NCBI RefSeq assembly: GCF_900699765.1
Contig: NZ_CAADHO010000001.1
Span: 310,001 to 374,000, forward strand
Length of the DNA stretch: 64,000 bases
Direction of reading: 5' to 3'
Source of the DNA: Desulfoluna butyratoxydans
Lineage (GTDB): Bacteria; Desulfobacterota; Desulfobacteria; Desulfobacterales; Desulfolunaceae
The position numbers and the translations under genes were made by a program. The notes beneath the pieces are model-generated. The model saw nothing but the letters and a program-made list of their open reading frames with translations, searched no databases and was not told the DNA's origin. Shown one piece after another: positions 39,663-48,374 of the stretch. The first letter of the stretch is position 1. Each line of letters opens with the position of its first letter.

Positions 39663-41434
39663 CAGGCATGCACTCCTTTCACACGGCCGTGGCACCGTGA
39701 GATCTTGCGGCTTCGTTTCACCTCGTACATGGCGCTGTCCGCATACCGGATCAGGTCACTGGCCGTCACCGCGTCGTCGGGGAAGACGGCCACCCCCACG
39801 CTGCCCGAGACATAGGCCACATCCCTGCCCCCGGCGCTGTACGGCTGGGCCAGGATCACAGCCACCTTGCGCACCACCACCTCCACATCGCAGCCGTCGG
39901 CGTTGTCCAGGACCACGGCAAACTCATCGCCCCCCACCCGTGCCACGCAGTCACTCTGGCGGAGGTTGTCCACCAGGCGCCGGGTGATCTCCCGAAGGAC
40001 CTCGTCTCCGGCCTCGTGCCCCAGGGTGTCGTTGACTTCTTTGAACCGGTCGATATCGATGTAGAGCAGGGCCACCTGGCTTCCGTAGCGCTTGGCCCGC
40101 AGGATATCCGTCTCCAGGCGTTCGTAGAAGCCCTTCCGGTTTTTAAGGCCGGTGAGGGGGTCGTGGTAGGCCATGTAGATCAACTCCTGCTCGTAGCGTT
40201 TCCGGGCCTCCACGTCCCGTACAATGGTGCGGTACCCGGTGCGCTCGCCGGTGCTGTCCCGGATGACGGAGACCGACACGCCGATATGGCGCCGATCCCC
40301 AGCCTTTCGGATGATGGGGTAATCGAATTCGGCCATCTCTTCATCGCCTTTGAGGATCCTTGCAAACCGGGTCAGCACCTCGTCCCGGCTCTCCTCGGCG
40401 ATGAACCGGCCCCTGTGCATCCCCAGGATCTCATCTGCATCGTACCCGCAGATCTCACACATGGCGGTGTTGACAAAGGTGACACAGCCCTCCCGGTCCA
40501 CCTCGCAATACCCCTCCTTCATGTTCTCCACGATGGTCCGGTACTTCTCCTCACTGGACCTGAGGGCCTCTTCCGCCTGGTGGCGCTGGACGATTTCGTG
40601 CTCCAGCTCATAGCTTCGGATCTCGGCCTCGGCCGTCATCTGGTTGGCTGTAAAGATGGCCCGCTCCAGGGCCTTGTTGGAGGATTCGAGCTCTTTTCCC
40701 TTATCGGCCAGGGCCCGGTTCTGGCCCTCGGAGTCATGGAGCATCTCTGCAATGGCCCGTCGCATGCGATTGATGCTCCGGGACAGGGAGACAAACTCGG
40801 AGCTTCCTGAAAACCGCACCCCTTCGTCAAGGTTTCCTTCGGCAATCTTCTCCGAGACATCCCGCAGCTCCTCAATGGGGCGAATCAAAAACCAGGAGAA
40901 CAGCGAGCCCCCCACCAGAACAACCCCGAAAAGGCACACCGCAGCCACGGCAAACCGGGACCCAAGCTCTTCGGTGCCTCCGGGGCGGGCAAAAACCGGA
41001 GTAAACACCAACCGGCCCCTGCCGCCCTCTTCCTTGGGGGGCAGGGCCACCAGGCGAACGGTACCGCTGGGCAGCGCTGCCGTCCGGCCAACGGCCCGGC
41101 CTTGTCGCCTTGCCTCCGAAAGCAGGCCCGCATGGGCCGCCAGGTCGGCCACAGGGATACCCGTGGCCTTTCCGAATCGGGCCCACGTCTCCGGGGTTCC
41201 CTCCCCCTGGACGAGCCCTCCCATGGAAAGGGCCCCGTCGGCACGCACCGTGCCCGACGGAGAGGCAGCCTCTCCCCAGGCCAGCAGGGCCCCATCAAGG
41301 GTTGCTGTGTAAACGGACCGTGTCTGATAATGCACAAAGGCATAAAAGAACAGGGCCATGACCACAAGGACCCCAGAGATCCATATGGTGATGCGGGCTC
41401 TCAGCCCCAGGCCCGTTCCTTCTTTTTCTTCCAT
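39662..41434 (-). CDS. Membrane HAMP-PAS-GGDEF diguanylate cyclase
   Basis: Diguanylate cyclases make c-di-GMP from two GTP. The 590-residue protein has a first transmembrane helix at about 14-36, an extracytoplasmic loop, a second helix near 165-188, a HAMP domain (IRPIEELRDVSEKIAEGNLDE), a helical linker, a PAS domain (about 295-410), and a GGDEF domain. The active site RVGGDEFAVVL is intact, and RQSD nine residues earlier forms a product-inhibition I-site. It is likely active. The CbiR-like gene downstream is translationally coupled. Confidence 0.93.
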   Translation of the reverse strand: MEEKEGTGLGLRARITIWISGVLVVMALFFYAFVHYQTRSVYTATLDGALLAWGEAASPSGTVRADGALSMGGLVQGEGTPETWARFGKATGIPVADLAAHAGLLSEARRQGRAVGRTAALPSGTVRLVALPPKEEGGRGRLVFTPVFARPGGTEELGSRFAVAAVCLFGVVLVGGSLFSWFLIRPIEELRDVSEKIAEGNLDEGVRFSGSSEFVSLSRSINRMRRAIAEMLHDSEGQNRALADKGKELESSNKALERAIFTANQMTAEAEIRSYELEHEIVQRHQAEEALRSSEEKYRTIVENMKEGYCEVDREGCVTFVNTAMCEICGYDADEILGMHRGRFIAEESRDEVLTRFARILKGDEEMAEFDYPIIRKAGDRRHIGVSVSVIRDSTGERTGYRTIVRDVEARKRYEQELIYMAYHDPLTGLKNRKGFYERLETDILRAKRYGSQVALLYIDIDRFKEVNDTLGHEAGDEVLREITRRLVDNLRQSDCVARVGGDEFAVVLDNADGCDVEVVVRKVAVILAQPYSAGGRDVAYVSGSVGVAVFPDDAVTASDLIRYADSAMYEVKRSRKISRCHGRVKGVHA

Positions 41435-41513
41435 CGATCACTCCTGCCTCGTCAGGCAAATGGGTCGGCGGCACGGCAGGTCCATTGAATCCGAAGAGTG
41501 CCCTGCTCGCCAT

Positions 41514-41546
41514 AAAAAAAGGGTCGGCCACCCGGTGGCCGACCCT
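41514..41546 (-). terminator. Terminator after the YfaZ-like gene
   Basis: GGGTCGGCCACC and GGTGGCCGACCC form a perfect 12-bp stem, then T7 on the minus strand. Confidence 0.92.
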
Positions 41547-41580
41547 CACATGCTTTCCCGTCACTGCACGCGCTGACGGA

Positions 41581-42201
41581 TCAGTAAGTCAGCACCACGC
41601 CGCACATGGTTTCATTGATGTAGCGACTCCAGGAATTCCCGGTGTCGAATTCAGCGTCGATATAGGTGTGGGTAAGGGTCAGGTAGGCATTTTCGATGAG
41701 GTAGAAGCGCAGGCCCACGGTGAAATCCATGTACCCTTTGGTCTCATCGAAGGTGATGGATTCGGGGGCAAGGGTCATGTCGCCGGTCACCTCGATGGGA
41801 ATGTTAAAGGGGTTGATGGTGGCCGGCAGCTCGTAGCCGGCGCCGAGGTTGAAGCCCAGGGCGCTGAGGTCGGCCCGCTCGGTCTTTGCCTTGTTCTTCA
41901 TGGAGCCCAGAACGTACTTGAAGCCCAGGCCGTACCGGAGTCCGGGGGTGAGGTTGTCGCTTTTCACGCTGACAAGGCCACTGCCGATGGTGTAACGGTC
42001 TTCGTTGTACATCAGCCCAGCGCCGACCTCAAGGGTCCCCAGGGGGCTGCTCGTCAACATGCTGGCGTTGGTTCCCACGGCACGGTTGTTGGCTGAGATC
42101 CCCAGGCTGAGCCCCTCGGCAGATGCCGAGGACCCGAAAGACAACAGGGAAGCGGTAATCATAAAAAGGGAGGCAGCGATGATCGATACTCTTTTCATCA
42201 T
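41581..42201 (-). CDS. YfaZ-like outer-membrane protein
   Basis: The 206-residue product begins with a signal peptide (KRVSIIAASLFMITASLLSF, cleavage near ASA-EG). The mature part has alternating amphipathic beta strands (LGTLEVGAGLMYNED, LRYGLGFKYVLG, FTVGLRFYLIE) and ends GVVLTY with a terminal aromatic residue, as expected for a beta-barrel. It resembles the YfaZ family, whose function is unclear. The ATG at 42201 has AGGA 9 nt upstream; the frame open to 42408 extends into non-coding leader. Confidence 0.7.
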   Translation of the reverse strand: MMKRVSIIAASLFMITASLLSFGSSASAEGLSLGISANNRAVGTNASMLTSSPLGTLEVGAGLMYNEDRYTIGSGLVSVKSDNLTPGLRYGLGFKYVLGSMKNKAKTERADLSALGFNLGAGYELPATINPFNIPIEVTGDMTLAPESITFDETKGYMDFTVGLRFYLIENAYLTLTHTYIDAEFDTGNSWSRYINETMCGVVLTY

Positions 42202-42502
42202 GAAGAATTCCTGTACAAGTTGAATATGAATTGGCGACGAAACCCGCCGTTGCCGCCCCGCTGCCGAGGACAGCCTTGCTGACATCCGCATGGTGTGGGT
42301 GACTCCGGACAGGGATTCGGTCATTTTCAGGCGTCGACTTTTTCCGGACGGCCCTGTAAGTATGATATACTTCCCCGGTAAACCTCTCCACGCCAGGGTC
42401 ATCTGCAACGGAGTCGGTACGTTGCTTACGGGATGCCTTAAAAATCAACTGGAAAACACACTGCCACACTTACCGGAAAAGATCAACAATACCGGAATGA
42501 CG

Positions 42503-42541
42503 AAACGCCAGGCCCCTTCCCCTCCGGGCCCGGCGTTTTTT
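42503..42541 (+). terminator. Terminator-like hairpin directly before the glutaredoxin gene
   Basis: AACGCC and GGCGTT enclose GGCCC/GGGCC, followed by T6, ending 14 nt before the glutaredoxin ATG and touching its ribosome-binding site. No gene on the plus strand ends here, so it may be an attenuator of the glutaredoxin leader or the end of a small RNA. Confidence 0.7.
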
Positions 42542-42555
42542 AAGAAAGGAAACCC

Positions 42556-42807
42556 ATGCTGAAAGTTTACTCCGCCTCCTGGTGCCCCCACTGCATCAAG
42601 ACAGAGGCGTACCTCAAAGAACAGAATATCCCTTTTGATTCCATCAACATCGAAACCGCGCCAAAGGAGATCGTGGACAAGGTCTCGGAGATCAACGGCG
42701 GGGAATGGGTGGTGCCCACCCTGGAGTACAAGGGTGTATGGCGAAGGGGCAAGGTCTTTAACAAAGCCGCCCTTGAGGCGGACCTCAGAGAGATGGGCGT
42801 CCAATAA
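42556..42807 (+). CDS. Glutaredoxin-like thiol oxidoreductase
   Basis: The 83-residue protein is a single thioredoxin-fold domain with the redox pair CPHC at residues 10-13 and the cis-Pro segment WVVPTLEY near 51-58. Glutaredoxins reduce disulfides or mixed disulfides. CPHC differs from the usual CPYC, so partner proteins and redox potential may differ. AAAGGA upstream supports the ATG. It is a single gene between two hairpin terminators. Confidence 0.9.
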   Translation: MLKVYSASWCPHCIKTEAYLKEQNIPFDSINIETAPKEIVDKVSEINGGEWVVPTLEYKGVWRRGKVFNKAALEADLREMGVQ

Positions 42808-42837
42808 AAAAGCGGCCCCCAAAGGAGGCCGCTTTTG
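42806..42837. terminator. Terminator between glutaredoxin and the convergent outer-membrane gene
   Basis: GCGGCC and GGCCGC form the stem, with A6 on one side and TTTT on the other, so it probably acts in both directions. Confidence 0.85.
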
Positions 42838-42869
42838 ATCATATCATCACACCAACGCTGAGGACCGGA

Positions 42870-43628
42870 CTAAAAGGAGAATCCCACCTCGGCAAAGGGT
42901 CCGGCAAAGGTCAGGTCGACGTCAAAGTCGTCCTCATCCACCTCCACCTCTTCGTGACGGTACCCGGCGGCCACGAAAAACGGCCCCATGGTGTTGTATT
43001 TCACGCGGCCGATGGCACTGATGATGCGGGCATAGCTCACGTCCAGACCCCTGACTTCCGCCTCCAGGGCAAAGCCCCCGATGAGGTTGAGCTGGCCTGC
43101 CACAAACAGCATGGGAACGGGCACGGTGACGCTTTCGGTGCGTGTCTCGCTGGACACGGAGTCGGTCATCTCGGCTTCCATGTCAAGCACCCGCACGTTG
43201 AGGCCCACATCCAGGCCCACACGGCCCAGGGTGGCCAGCCCCACAAAGGGGACCCCGTAGAACAGGCCGATGTCATACTGCTCAAGGGTCAGCTTGGTCT
43301 CGGAGTTGGCGGTAAAGGTGTCGTCCCCGAATTTGAACTCCTCGGTGAGATTCCCCTCGAACTCCATGGGGGTGGTCATGAGGTAGACATTGGGAATCAC
43401 CAGGGGAAGTTCCACCCGAAGGCGGGCCGCGGGGAACACCTCGTCGTCAAAGCCCAGAATGGATTCCACATCCCCACTGGTTCCGCCGTTGTACTGGAAG
43501 TCACCGGACGGAGTCGGCATGAACCCTCCCACAGCCCCTTCCACACTTACCAGCCCGAGGAGCGCAAAGGAGCGCCCGGGCACCATCACAGCTGCCACTG
43601 CAAGCAGAATGAATAACCATCGTTTCAT
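42870..43628 (-). CDS. Outer-membrane beta-barrel protein, TIGR04219-like
   Basis: The 252-residue product has a signal peptide (KRWLFILLAVAAVMVPGRSFA) and then strands typical of an outer-membrane barrel (LGLVSVEGAVGGFMP, LGRVGLDVGLNVRVLDMEA, MGPFFVAAGYRHEEVE), ending FAEVGFSF with the C-terminal Phe used by the barrel-assembly machinery. Length and N-terminus resemble TIGR04219 family proteins. Role unknown. The ATG at 43628 has GGAGGAAA about 10 nt upstream; the longer frame from 43676 would include that site. Confidence 0.75.
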   Translation of the reverse strand: MKRWLFILLAVAAVMVPGRSFALLGLVSVEGAVGGFMPTPSGDFQYNGGTSGDVESILGFDDEVFPAARLRVELPLVIPNVYLMTTPMEFEGNLTEEFKFGDDTFTANSETKLTLEQYDIGLFYGVPFVGLATLGRVGLDVGLNVRVLDMEAEMTDSVSSETRTESVTVPVPMLFVAGQLNLIGGFALEAEVRGLDVSYARIISAIGRVKYNTMGPFFVAAGYRHEEVEVDEDDFDVDLTFAGPFAEVGFSF

Positions 43629-43819
43629 ACGTATTGTTTCCTCCATCATTTTGGGCCGATCATTATGGCGGGACATCCCCGTTGTCCCCTATATCGTCCG
43701 GGAACATCAATCCTTGAGGCATTTCGTTTATAAAACAGTGAGATGCCATCGTAAAATCAGGTCAAAATAGCCGAATACCGCTTAAATAACAAGCTTTCAT
43801 CTTCTTTGCGCGGCCCATG

Positions 43820-43850
43820 AAAAAAAGCGCGTCTCCGGAAAGAGAACGCG
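43820..43850 (-). terminator. Orphan minus-strand terminator in a 740-bp gap
   Basis: CGCGTTCTC and GAGACGCG pair imperfectly and are followed by T7 on the minus strand. There is no convincing minus-strand gene upstream, so it may end an RNA gene or a decayed gene. Confidence 0.55.
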
Positions 43851-43852
43851 TG

Positions 43853-44366
43853 AACCCCTTGACCGCAAAGGATGAATCAGATATTTTAGGCCGTTGACCT
43901 CACTCTGACAGGCTCATTAGCAATGATCAACAACACGAAATGAAAATGAAACGGATCCCCCCTGCACCCTGAAAAGGCACGCAAATGGGATGATTGACTG
44001 TTTTATCACCGAGCCGACCCAAGGGCGGAAGACCTAAATAGACGACATGCGCAGAGCAATCGCGCATGCACGGGGCCTCACTCCACGGATCTATGGGGAT
44101 AGTCTTTTCGTGGAACACTTGATGGCACGCCTTGAACAACGCCATTTCGGTATCCGGTCGCGTCACCCGGACACCCGAAACACGTTGCCCCGAACCACCT
44201 GTCGGAGAATCATGAGCATGCGGCTGAACCGCACCTTTGGCTGACCGCATCCGCCCGCTTAACGAAAAAACCAGCACGGCCGGAGTCTTCCCGAAGCTGT
44301 CTTCGGTACCTTCCCGAAGCTGTATCCGCACAGCCCCGCAGGGCAACCGTTAAAAGGAGGAATACC
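43853..44366. other. Long leader region of citrate synthase, with no supported ORF
   Basis: No good ORF in either strand. TTCCCGAAGCTGT is repeated directly at 44287-44299 and 44312-44324, close to the citrate synthase ribosome-binding site. A long 5' leader with regulatory role is possible. Confidence 0.45.
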
Positions 44367-45650
44367 ATGTCTGAAGTGGTAAAAATGATCATCGAGGGAA
44401 AGACCTACGAATTCCCCGTGATTGAGGGATCTGAAGGGGAAAAAGCCTTCGACATTACCAAACTGCGCCAGCAAACCGGGTACATCACCATGGACCCCGG
44501 ATTCGGCAACACGGGCAGCTGTACGTCCGCCATCACCTTCATGGACGGCGAAAAGGGCATTCTGCGCTATCGCGGCATCCCGGTGGAACAGCTTGCCGAG
44601 CACTCCAGCTTCGTCGAGACCGCCTACCTTCTCATCAACGGAAGACTCCCCAACAAACAGGAGCTCACCCGCACCAGCGTTCAGCTTAACGATGACTCGC
44701 TCATCCACGAAGACATGCAGATCTTCTATCAGAACTTCCCCAGGCGGGCTCACCCCATGGGGATTCTCTCGGCCATGATCAACGCCCTGAGAAGCTTCTA
44801 CCCCGAACTCGAAGACACGGACCCGGAAGGCATCAACCGCACCTTCCTGCGGCTCCTCTCCAAGATCCGCACCATGGCGGCCATGAGTTACAGGATCTCC
44901 CGGGGCCACAAGGTGGTCTACCCCCGGGCGGACTACTCCTACTGCGCCAACTTTCTCAACATGATGTTTCACTCGCCGGTGCGGCCCTACGAGCTCGACC
45001 CGGACATCGTGGAAGCATTGAACGTCTTCTGGATCCTCCACGCCGACCACGAGCAGAACTGCTCCACGGCGGCTGTCCGCGTGGTGGGCAGCGGGCGCGT
45101 CAACCTCTACGCAGCCATCTCCGCCGGTATCGCCGCCCTCTGGGGGCCCCTGCACGGCGGAGCCAACCAGGCGGTCATCGAGATGCTCACCAACATCCAC
45201 AAGAGCGGCGCGGACATCGAGGATGTGGTCAGGCGGGCCAAGGACAAGGACGACCCCTTCCGCCTCATGGGCTTCGGCCACAGGGTCTACAAGACCTACG
45301 ACCCCCGGGCCAGGATCATGAAAAAGATGTGCGACACGGTCCTGCCCAAGCTCAAGGTGGAGGATCCCCTGCTGGACATCGCCAGAAGGCTCGAAGAGGT
45401 GGCTCTTACCGACCCCTACTTCATCGACAAGAACCTCTACCCCAACGTGGACTTTTACAGCGGCATTGTCTTACGGGCCATGGGTATTCCCACGGAGATG
45501 TTCACCGTGATGTTTGCCATCGGCCGACTGCCCGGCTGGATCTCCCAGTGGAAGGAAGGGGCCGACGACCCCAACTGGAAGATCAGCAGGCCCCGCCAGG
45601 TGTACACCGGCAACATTGCCACCGACTACGTCCCCATCAACAAGCGATAA
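44367..45650 (+). CDS. gltA: Citrate synthase, type II
   Basis: Citrate synthase condenses acetyl-CoA with oxaloacetate. The 427-residue protein has the catalytic His in WGPLHGGANQAV near 262, the second active His in MGFGHRVYK near 303, and the catalytic Asp in NVDFYSGI near 359. Length and the N-terminal beta domain fit type II (proteobacterial) enzymes. AAGGAGGAA supports the start. In a sulfate reducer it may serve complete acetate oxidation or glutamate synthesis; the window does not show which. A strong terminator follows. Confidence 0.97.
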   Translation: MSEVVKMIIEGKTYEFPVIEGSEGEKAFDITKLRQQTGYITMDPGFGNTGSCTSAITFMDGEKGILRYRGIPVEQLAEHSSFVETAYLLINGRLPNKQELTRTSVQLNDDSLIHEDMQIFYQNFPRRAHPMGILSAMINALRSFYPELEDTDPEGINRTFLRLLSKIRTMAAMSYRISRGHKVVYPRADYSYCANFLNMMFHSPVRPYELDPDIVEALNVFWILHADHEQNCSTAAVRVVGSGRVNLYAAISAGIAALWGPLHGGANQAVIEMLTNIHKSGADIEDVVRRAKDKDDPFRLMGFGHRVYKTYDPRARIMKKMCDTVLPKLKVEDPLLDIARRLEEVALTDPYFIDKNLYPNVDFYSGIVLRAMGIPTEMFTVMFAIGRLPGWISQWKEGADDPNWKISRPRQVYTGNIATDYVPINKR

Positions 45651-45659
45651 CCTAACGAT

Positions 45660-45697
45660 AAAAGCGCCCCCGGCCCTGTGGGCCGGGGGCGTTTTTG
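45660..45697 (+). terminator. Terminator after citrate synthase
   Basis: AAAGCGCCCCCGGCC pairs with GGCCGGGGGCGTTT, followed by T. Confidence 0.92.
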
Positions 45698-45957
45698 CGT
45701 CCCTTCCCCGCAAGCCCCAATCCGGTATTGACCCGACCCGGGGCAATCCGATATACAACCGCTTTGATTTTTTATGATGTTCACAAGCCTCTTCCACGGC
45801 CGTCGGGCCAGAGTGTGGAGGGCGGCTTTCTTGTGCGTCCTGTCCCCGAGGCGACATGTTTCCTTAGAAGCCTGTGCTACATACAGGGCAATGGATGCAC
45901 GTATACGGCGTTACGCCACATGCATCACAGACAGACCCAAAACCCAAGGAACCGCCC

Positions 45958-47400
45958 GTGTTTTTCAAGAATTACAGTGACACCACCCACTTTGAGCTCA
46001 TGGTCCGCCTCATCCGGGCCTTTGATTCCCAGGACTTTTCAGACACCGTCAACCGCATCCCCGTTGAGATGCGCCCCCGGGACGGAGACCACTCCCGGTG
46101 CTGTGTCTACAGGGACCGCGCCATTCTGAAGTACCGGCTCATGGCCCTTCTGGGTTTCGGCATCGAAGAGGAAGAAGACGAGATGGTGCCCCTCTCCCGA
46201 TACGCGGAGTTAAGCCTCTCCCGCCAGTCCGCCCCCAACCCCGTGCTGACGGTCATCGACGAGGCCTGCAACGGCTGCGTGCGCACCCGCTACGAGGCCA
46301 CCAACGCCTGCCGTGGGTGCCTCACCCATGCCTGCGTGGATGTCTGCCCCAAGGGTGCCGTAAAACTCGTCAACGGCAAGTCCATCATCGACCCGGACCG
46401 ATGCGTCCAGTGCGGCAAGTGCATGGATGTCTGCCCTTATCACGCCATCGTACGCATCCCCATCCCCTGCGAGGAGTCCTGCCCCACCGGGGCCATCTCC
46501 AAGATGAGCAACAGCAAGGAGACCATCGACTACGACAAGTGCATCTTCTGCGGAAAATGCCTGGCCGCCTGCCCCTTCAACGCCATCCTGGAGCGTTCCC
46601 AGCTGGTGGACGTCATCCGCGAGATGGCCGAAGGCAAACGCGTCACCGCCCTGGTGGCCCCGGCCATCGTTGGGGAGACCCCTTCCACCATGGGACAGCT
46701 CGTGGGCGCCCTGAAGGCCGCCGGCTTCTCCCATGTCTTTGAGGTGGCCTCAGGAGCCGACAAGACCGCTGCCTTTGAGGCCGACGAGTTTGTGGAACGC
46801 ATGGAAGAGGGCTCGCCCTTCATGACCTCCTCCTGCTGCCCAGCCTACACCGAGTGCGTGGAAAAACACCTGCCCGAACTCAAGCCCTTTGTCTCGGACA
46901 CCCGCACCCCCATGCACTACACGGCCCAGACCGCCAAGGAAGAGGCCCCCGACGACGTCACCGTCTTCATCGGCCCCTGCGTGGCCAAACGCAAAGAGGC
47001 CTCGGACGATCCCTTTGTGGACCACGTCCTCACCTTCCGGGAACTAAGAGCCCTGCTGGCCGCGCGCAACATCGAGATCCTCCAGTGCGAGGATACCGAC
47101 TTTGACCTGGCAGGCCTGGCCGAGGGCCGGGGCTTTCCCGTTTCCGGCGGCGTCACCGAGGGCATCAAGGCCTATATCGGCGAACGCGCTGCCATAGAGC
47201 CTGTGGCCGTCAACGGCCTGGACAAGCGGTCGGTGAAAAAACTGAAATCCTATGCAAAGAAATGCCCGGGCAATTTTGTGGAGATCATGGGATGTGAAGG
47301 TGGCTGCATCGCCGGTCCCTCTGGTGTGGAGCCCGGCAAAAAGGCGGGAAGAAAACTCCAGGCATTTTTGAAAGAGAGCCCCAGGGGGATCAAGGGCTAA
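45958..47400 (+). CDS. [FeFe] hydrogenase, monomeric group B-like
   Basis: [FeFe] hydrogenases interconvert H2 with protons and electrons at the H-cluster. The 480-residue protein has a helical N-terminal region, then ferredoxin cysteines (CNGC, CRGC, CVDVCPKGA, CVQCGKCMDVCP, CIFCGKCLAACP), and the H-cluster motifs L1 TSCCPAYTE, L2 IGPCVAKRKEA and L3 MGCEGGCIAGP. The TSCCP and GPCxAK variants place it with group B rather than the bifurcating trimeric enzymes. GTG at 45958, with AAGGA 7 nt upstream, is preferred; an ATG-led frame from 45874 is the alternative. No hydEFG maturation genes are in the window. Confidence 0.92.
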   Translation: MFFKNYSDTTHFELMVRLIRAFDSQDFSDTVNRIPVEMRPRDGDHSRCCVYRDRAILKYRLMALLGFGIEEEEDEMVPLSRYAELSLSRQSAPNPVLTVIDEACNGCVRTRYEATNACRGCLTHACVDVCPKGAVKLVNGKSIIDPDRCVQCGKCMDVCPYHAIVRIPIPCEESCPTGAISKMSNSKETIDYDKCIFCGKCLAACPFNAILERSQLVDVIREMAEGKRVTALVAPAIVGETPSTMGQLVGALKAAGFSHVFEVASGADKTAAFEADEFVERMEEGSPFMTSSCCPAYTECVEKHLPELKPFVSDTRTPMHYTAQTAKEEAPDDVTVFIGPCVAKRKEASDDPFVDHVLTFRELRALLAARNIEILQCEDTDFDLAGLAEGRGFPVSGGVTEGIKAYIGERAAIEPVAVNGLDKRSVKKLKSYAKKCPGNFVEIMGCEGGCIAGPSGVEPGKKAGRKLQAFLKESPRGIKG

Positions 47401-47406
47401 AAAACG

Positions 47407-47570
47407 TGCCTCCGGCGGCCCTGCCGGGGGCCAAATTTTTGAAAAGTTTGACAAACAGGCTCTACGAAAATCATGTGGACCGGCCTCGTCTTCCGGCCCT
47501 GGGCGACGGAAGACGAGACAACTGGAACGTTTTTGCGGAGCTTTTTTCAAAAAGCGAGCCGCCGGAGGCA
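47407..47570. mobile_element. Subtype B palindromic element, full copy (MITE-like), 164 bp
   Basis: Perfect 12-bp terminal inverted repeats TGCCTCCGGCGG and CCGCCGGAGGCA. Inside are a left module ending GACAAACAGG, a central 11-bp perfect hairpin (CTCGTCTTCCG with CGGAAGACGAG), and a right module AACGTTTTTGCGGAGC plus TTTTTTCAAAAA. It matches the element at 62109 except in the centre. No target-site duplication is obvious. Confidence 0.8.
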
Positions 47571-47574
47571 TGAT

Positions 47575-48273
47575 TTAAAAAGAAAAGAGAGGCAGGGCGC
47601 CCCTGGCGATGAACCAGAGCAGGGGCAGGAAGATGGCAGGGAGCATGTTGCCCACGCGGATCTTGGTGACGTTAAGCATGTTGAGGCCGATGGTGAGGAT
47701 GAGAAGGCCGCCCACGGAGGTCATCTGGGCCACCACCTCGGGGGTGAGGAACTGCTTCATGACCGTGGCGGTGAGGGTGATGCTTCCCTGGTAGATGAAG
47801 ACGGCCACGGCGGAGAAGATCACGCCGATGCCCATGGTGGTGGTGAAGATCACGGAGATGATGCCGTCTAGAATGGCCTTGGCGTAGAGGGTCTGATGGT
47901 TGCCGGTGAGCCCGCTCTCAAGGGCTCCCACAATGGCCATGGAGCCCACGCAGAAGACCAGGCTGGCCGTGACAAATCCTTTGGCAAGGGACCCTTCGCC
48001 ACCGGGAACCTTTGTCTCCAGCCACTCCCCGAGCCTTTGGAGACGGCCTTCGATATCCATCCACTCGCCCATGAGGGCGCCAATGACCAGCGAGAGAATC
48101 ACCACGAGGAGGGCCTCGGAGGCAAAGGCGGCCTTAAGCCCCACAAGAACCACGGCCAGGGCCACGGCATGGATCACCGTCTCCTTGTATTTTTCGGCGA
48201 TGCCGCCTTTGAACACCAGGCCTGTAAGGCTCCCTGCCACAATGGCGCATGCGTTGACAATCGTACCGAGCAT
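47575..48273 (-). CDS. DUF554 integral membrane protein
   Basis: The 232-residue protein has six to seven hydrophobic helices and motifs typical of the DUF554 family (YqgA-like): GTIVNACAIVAGSLTGLV at the N-terminus, GALMGEWMDIEGRL near 75, and FVGSM-like CVGSMAIVGALESGL near 110. It is probably a transporter, but no substrate is known. The ATG at 48273 has GGGGAG upstream. The 3' end abuts the repeat element at 47407-47570. Confidence 0.87.
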   Translation of the reverse strand: MLGTIVNACAIVAGSLTGLVFKGGIAEKYKETVIHAVALAVVLVGLKAAFASEALLVVILSLVIGALMGEWMDIEGRLQRLGEWLETKVPGGEGSLAKGFVTASLVFCVGSMAIVGALESGLTGNHQTLYAKAILDGIISVIFTTTMGIGVIFSAVAVFIYQGSITLTATVMKQFLTPEVVAQMTSVGGLLILTIGLNMLNVTKIRVGNMLPAIFLPLLWFIARGALPLFSF

Positions 48274-48374
48274 GGGCTCTCCCCTTTCCTTCTGCATATC
48301 TATAACTTAAAAACCATGTTTCATATCACAGATAAAAGGGACCAAAAAGGCACAATTGCCGGGAACGTCAACAG

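Noticed and set aside
43927-44346. Minus-strand ORF of 139 codons upstream of citrate synthase
   Set aside because: Composition is not protein-like and there is no ribosome-binding site; the nearby terminator could equally end an RNA.
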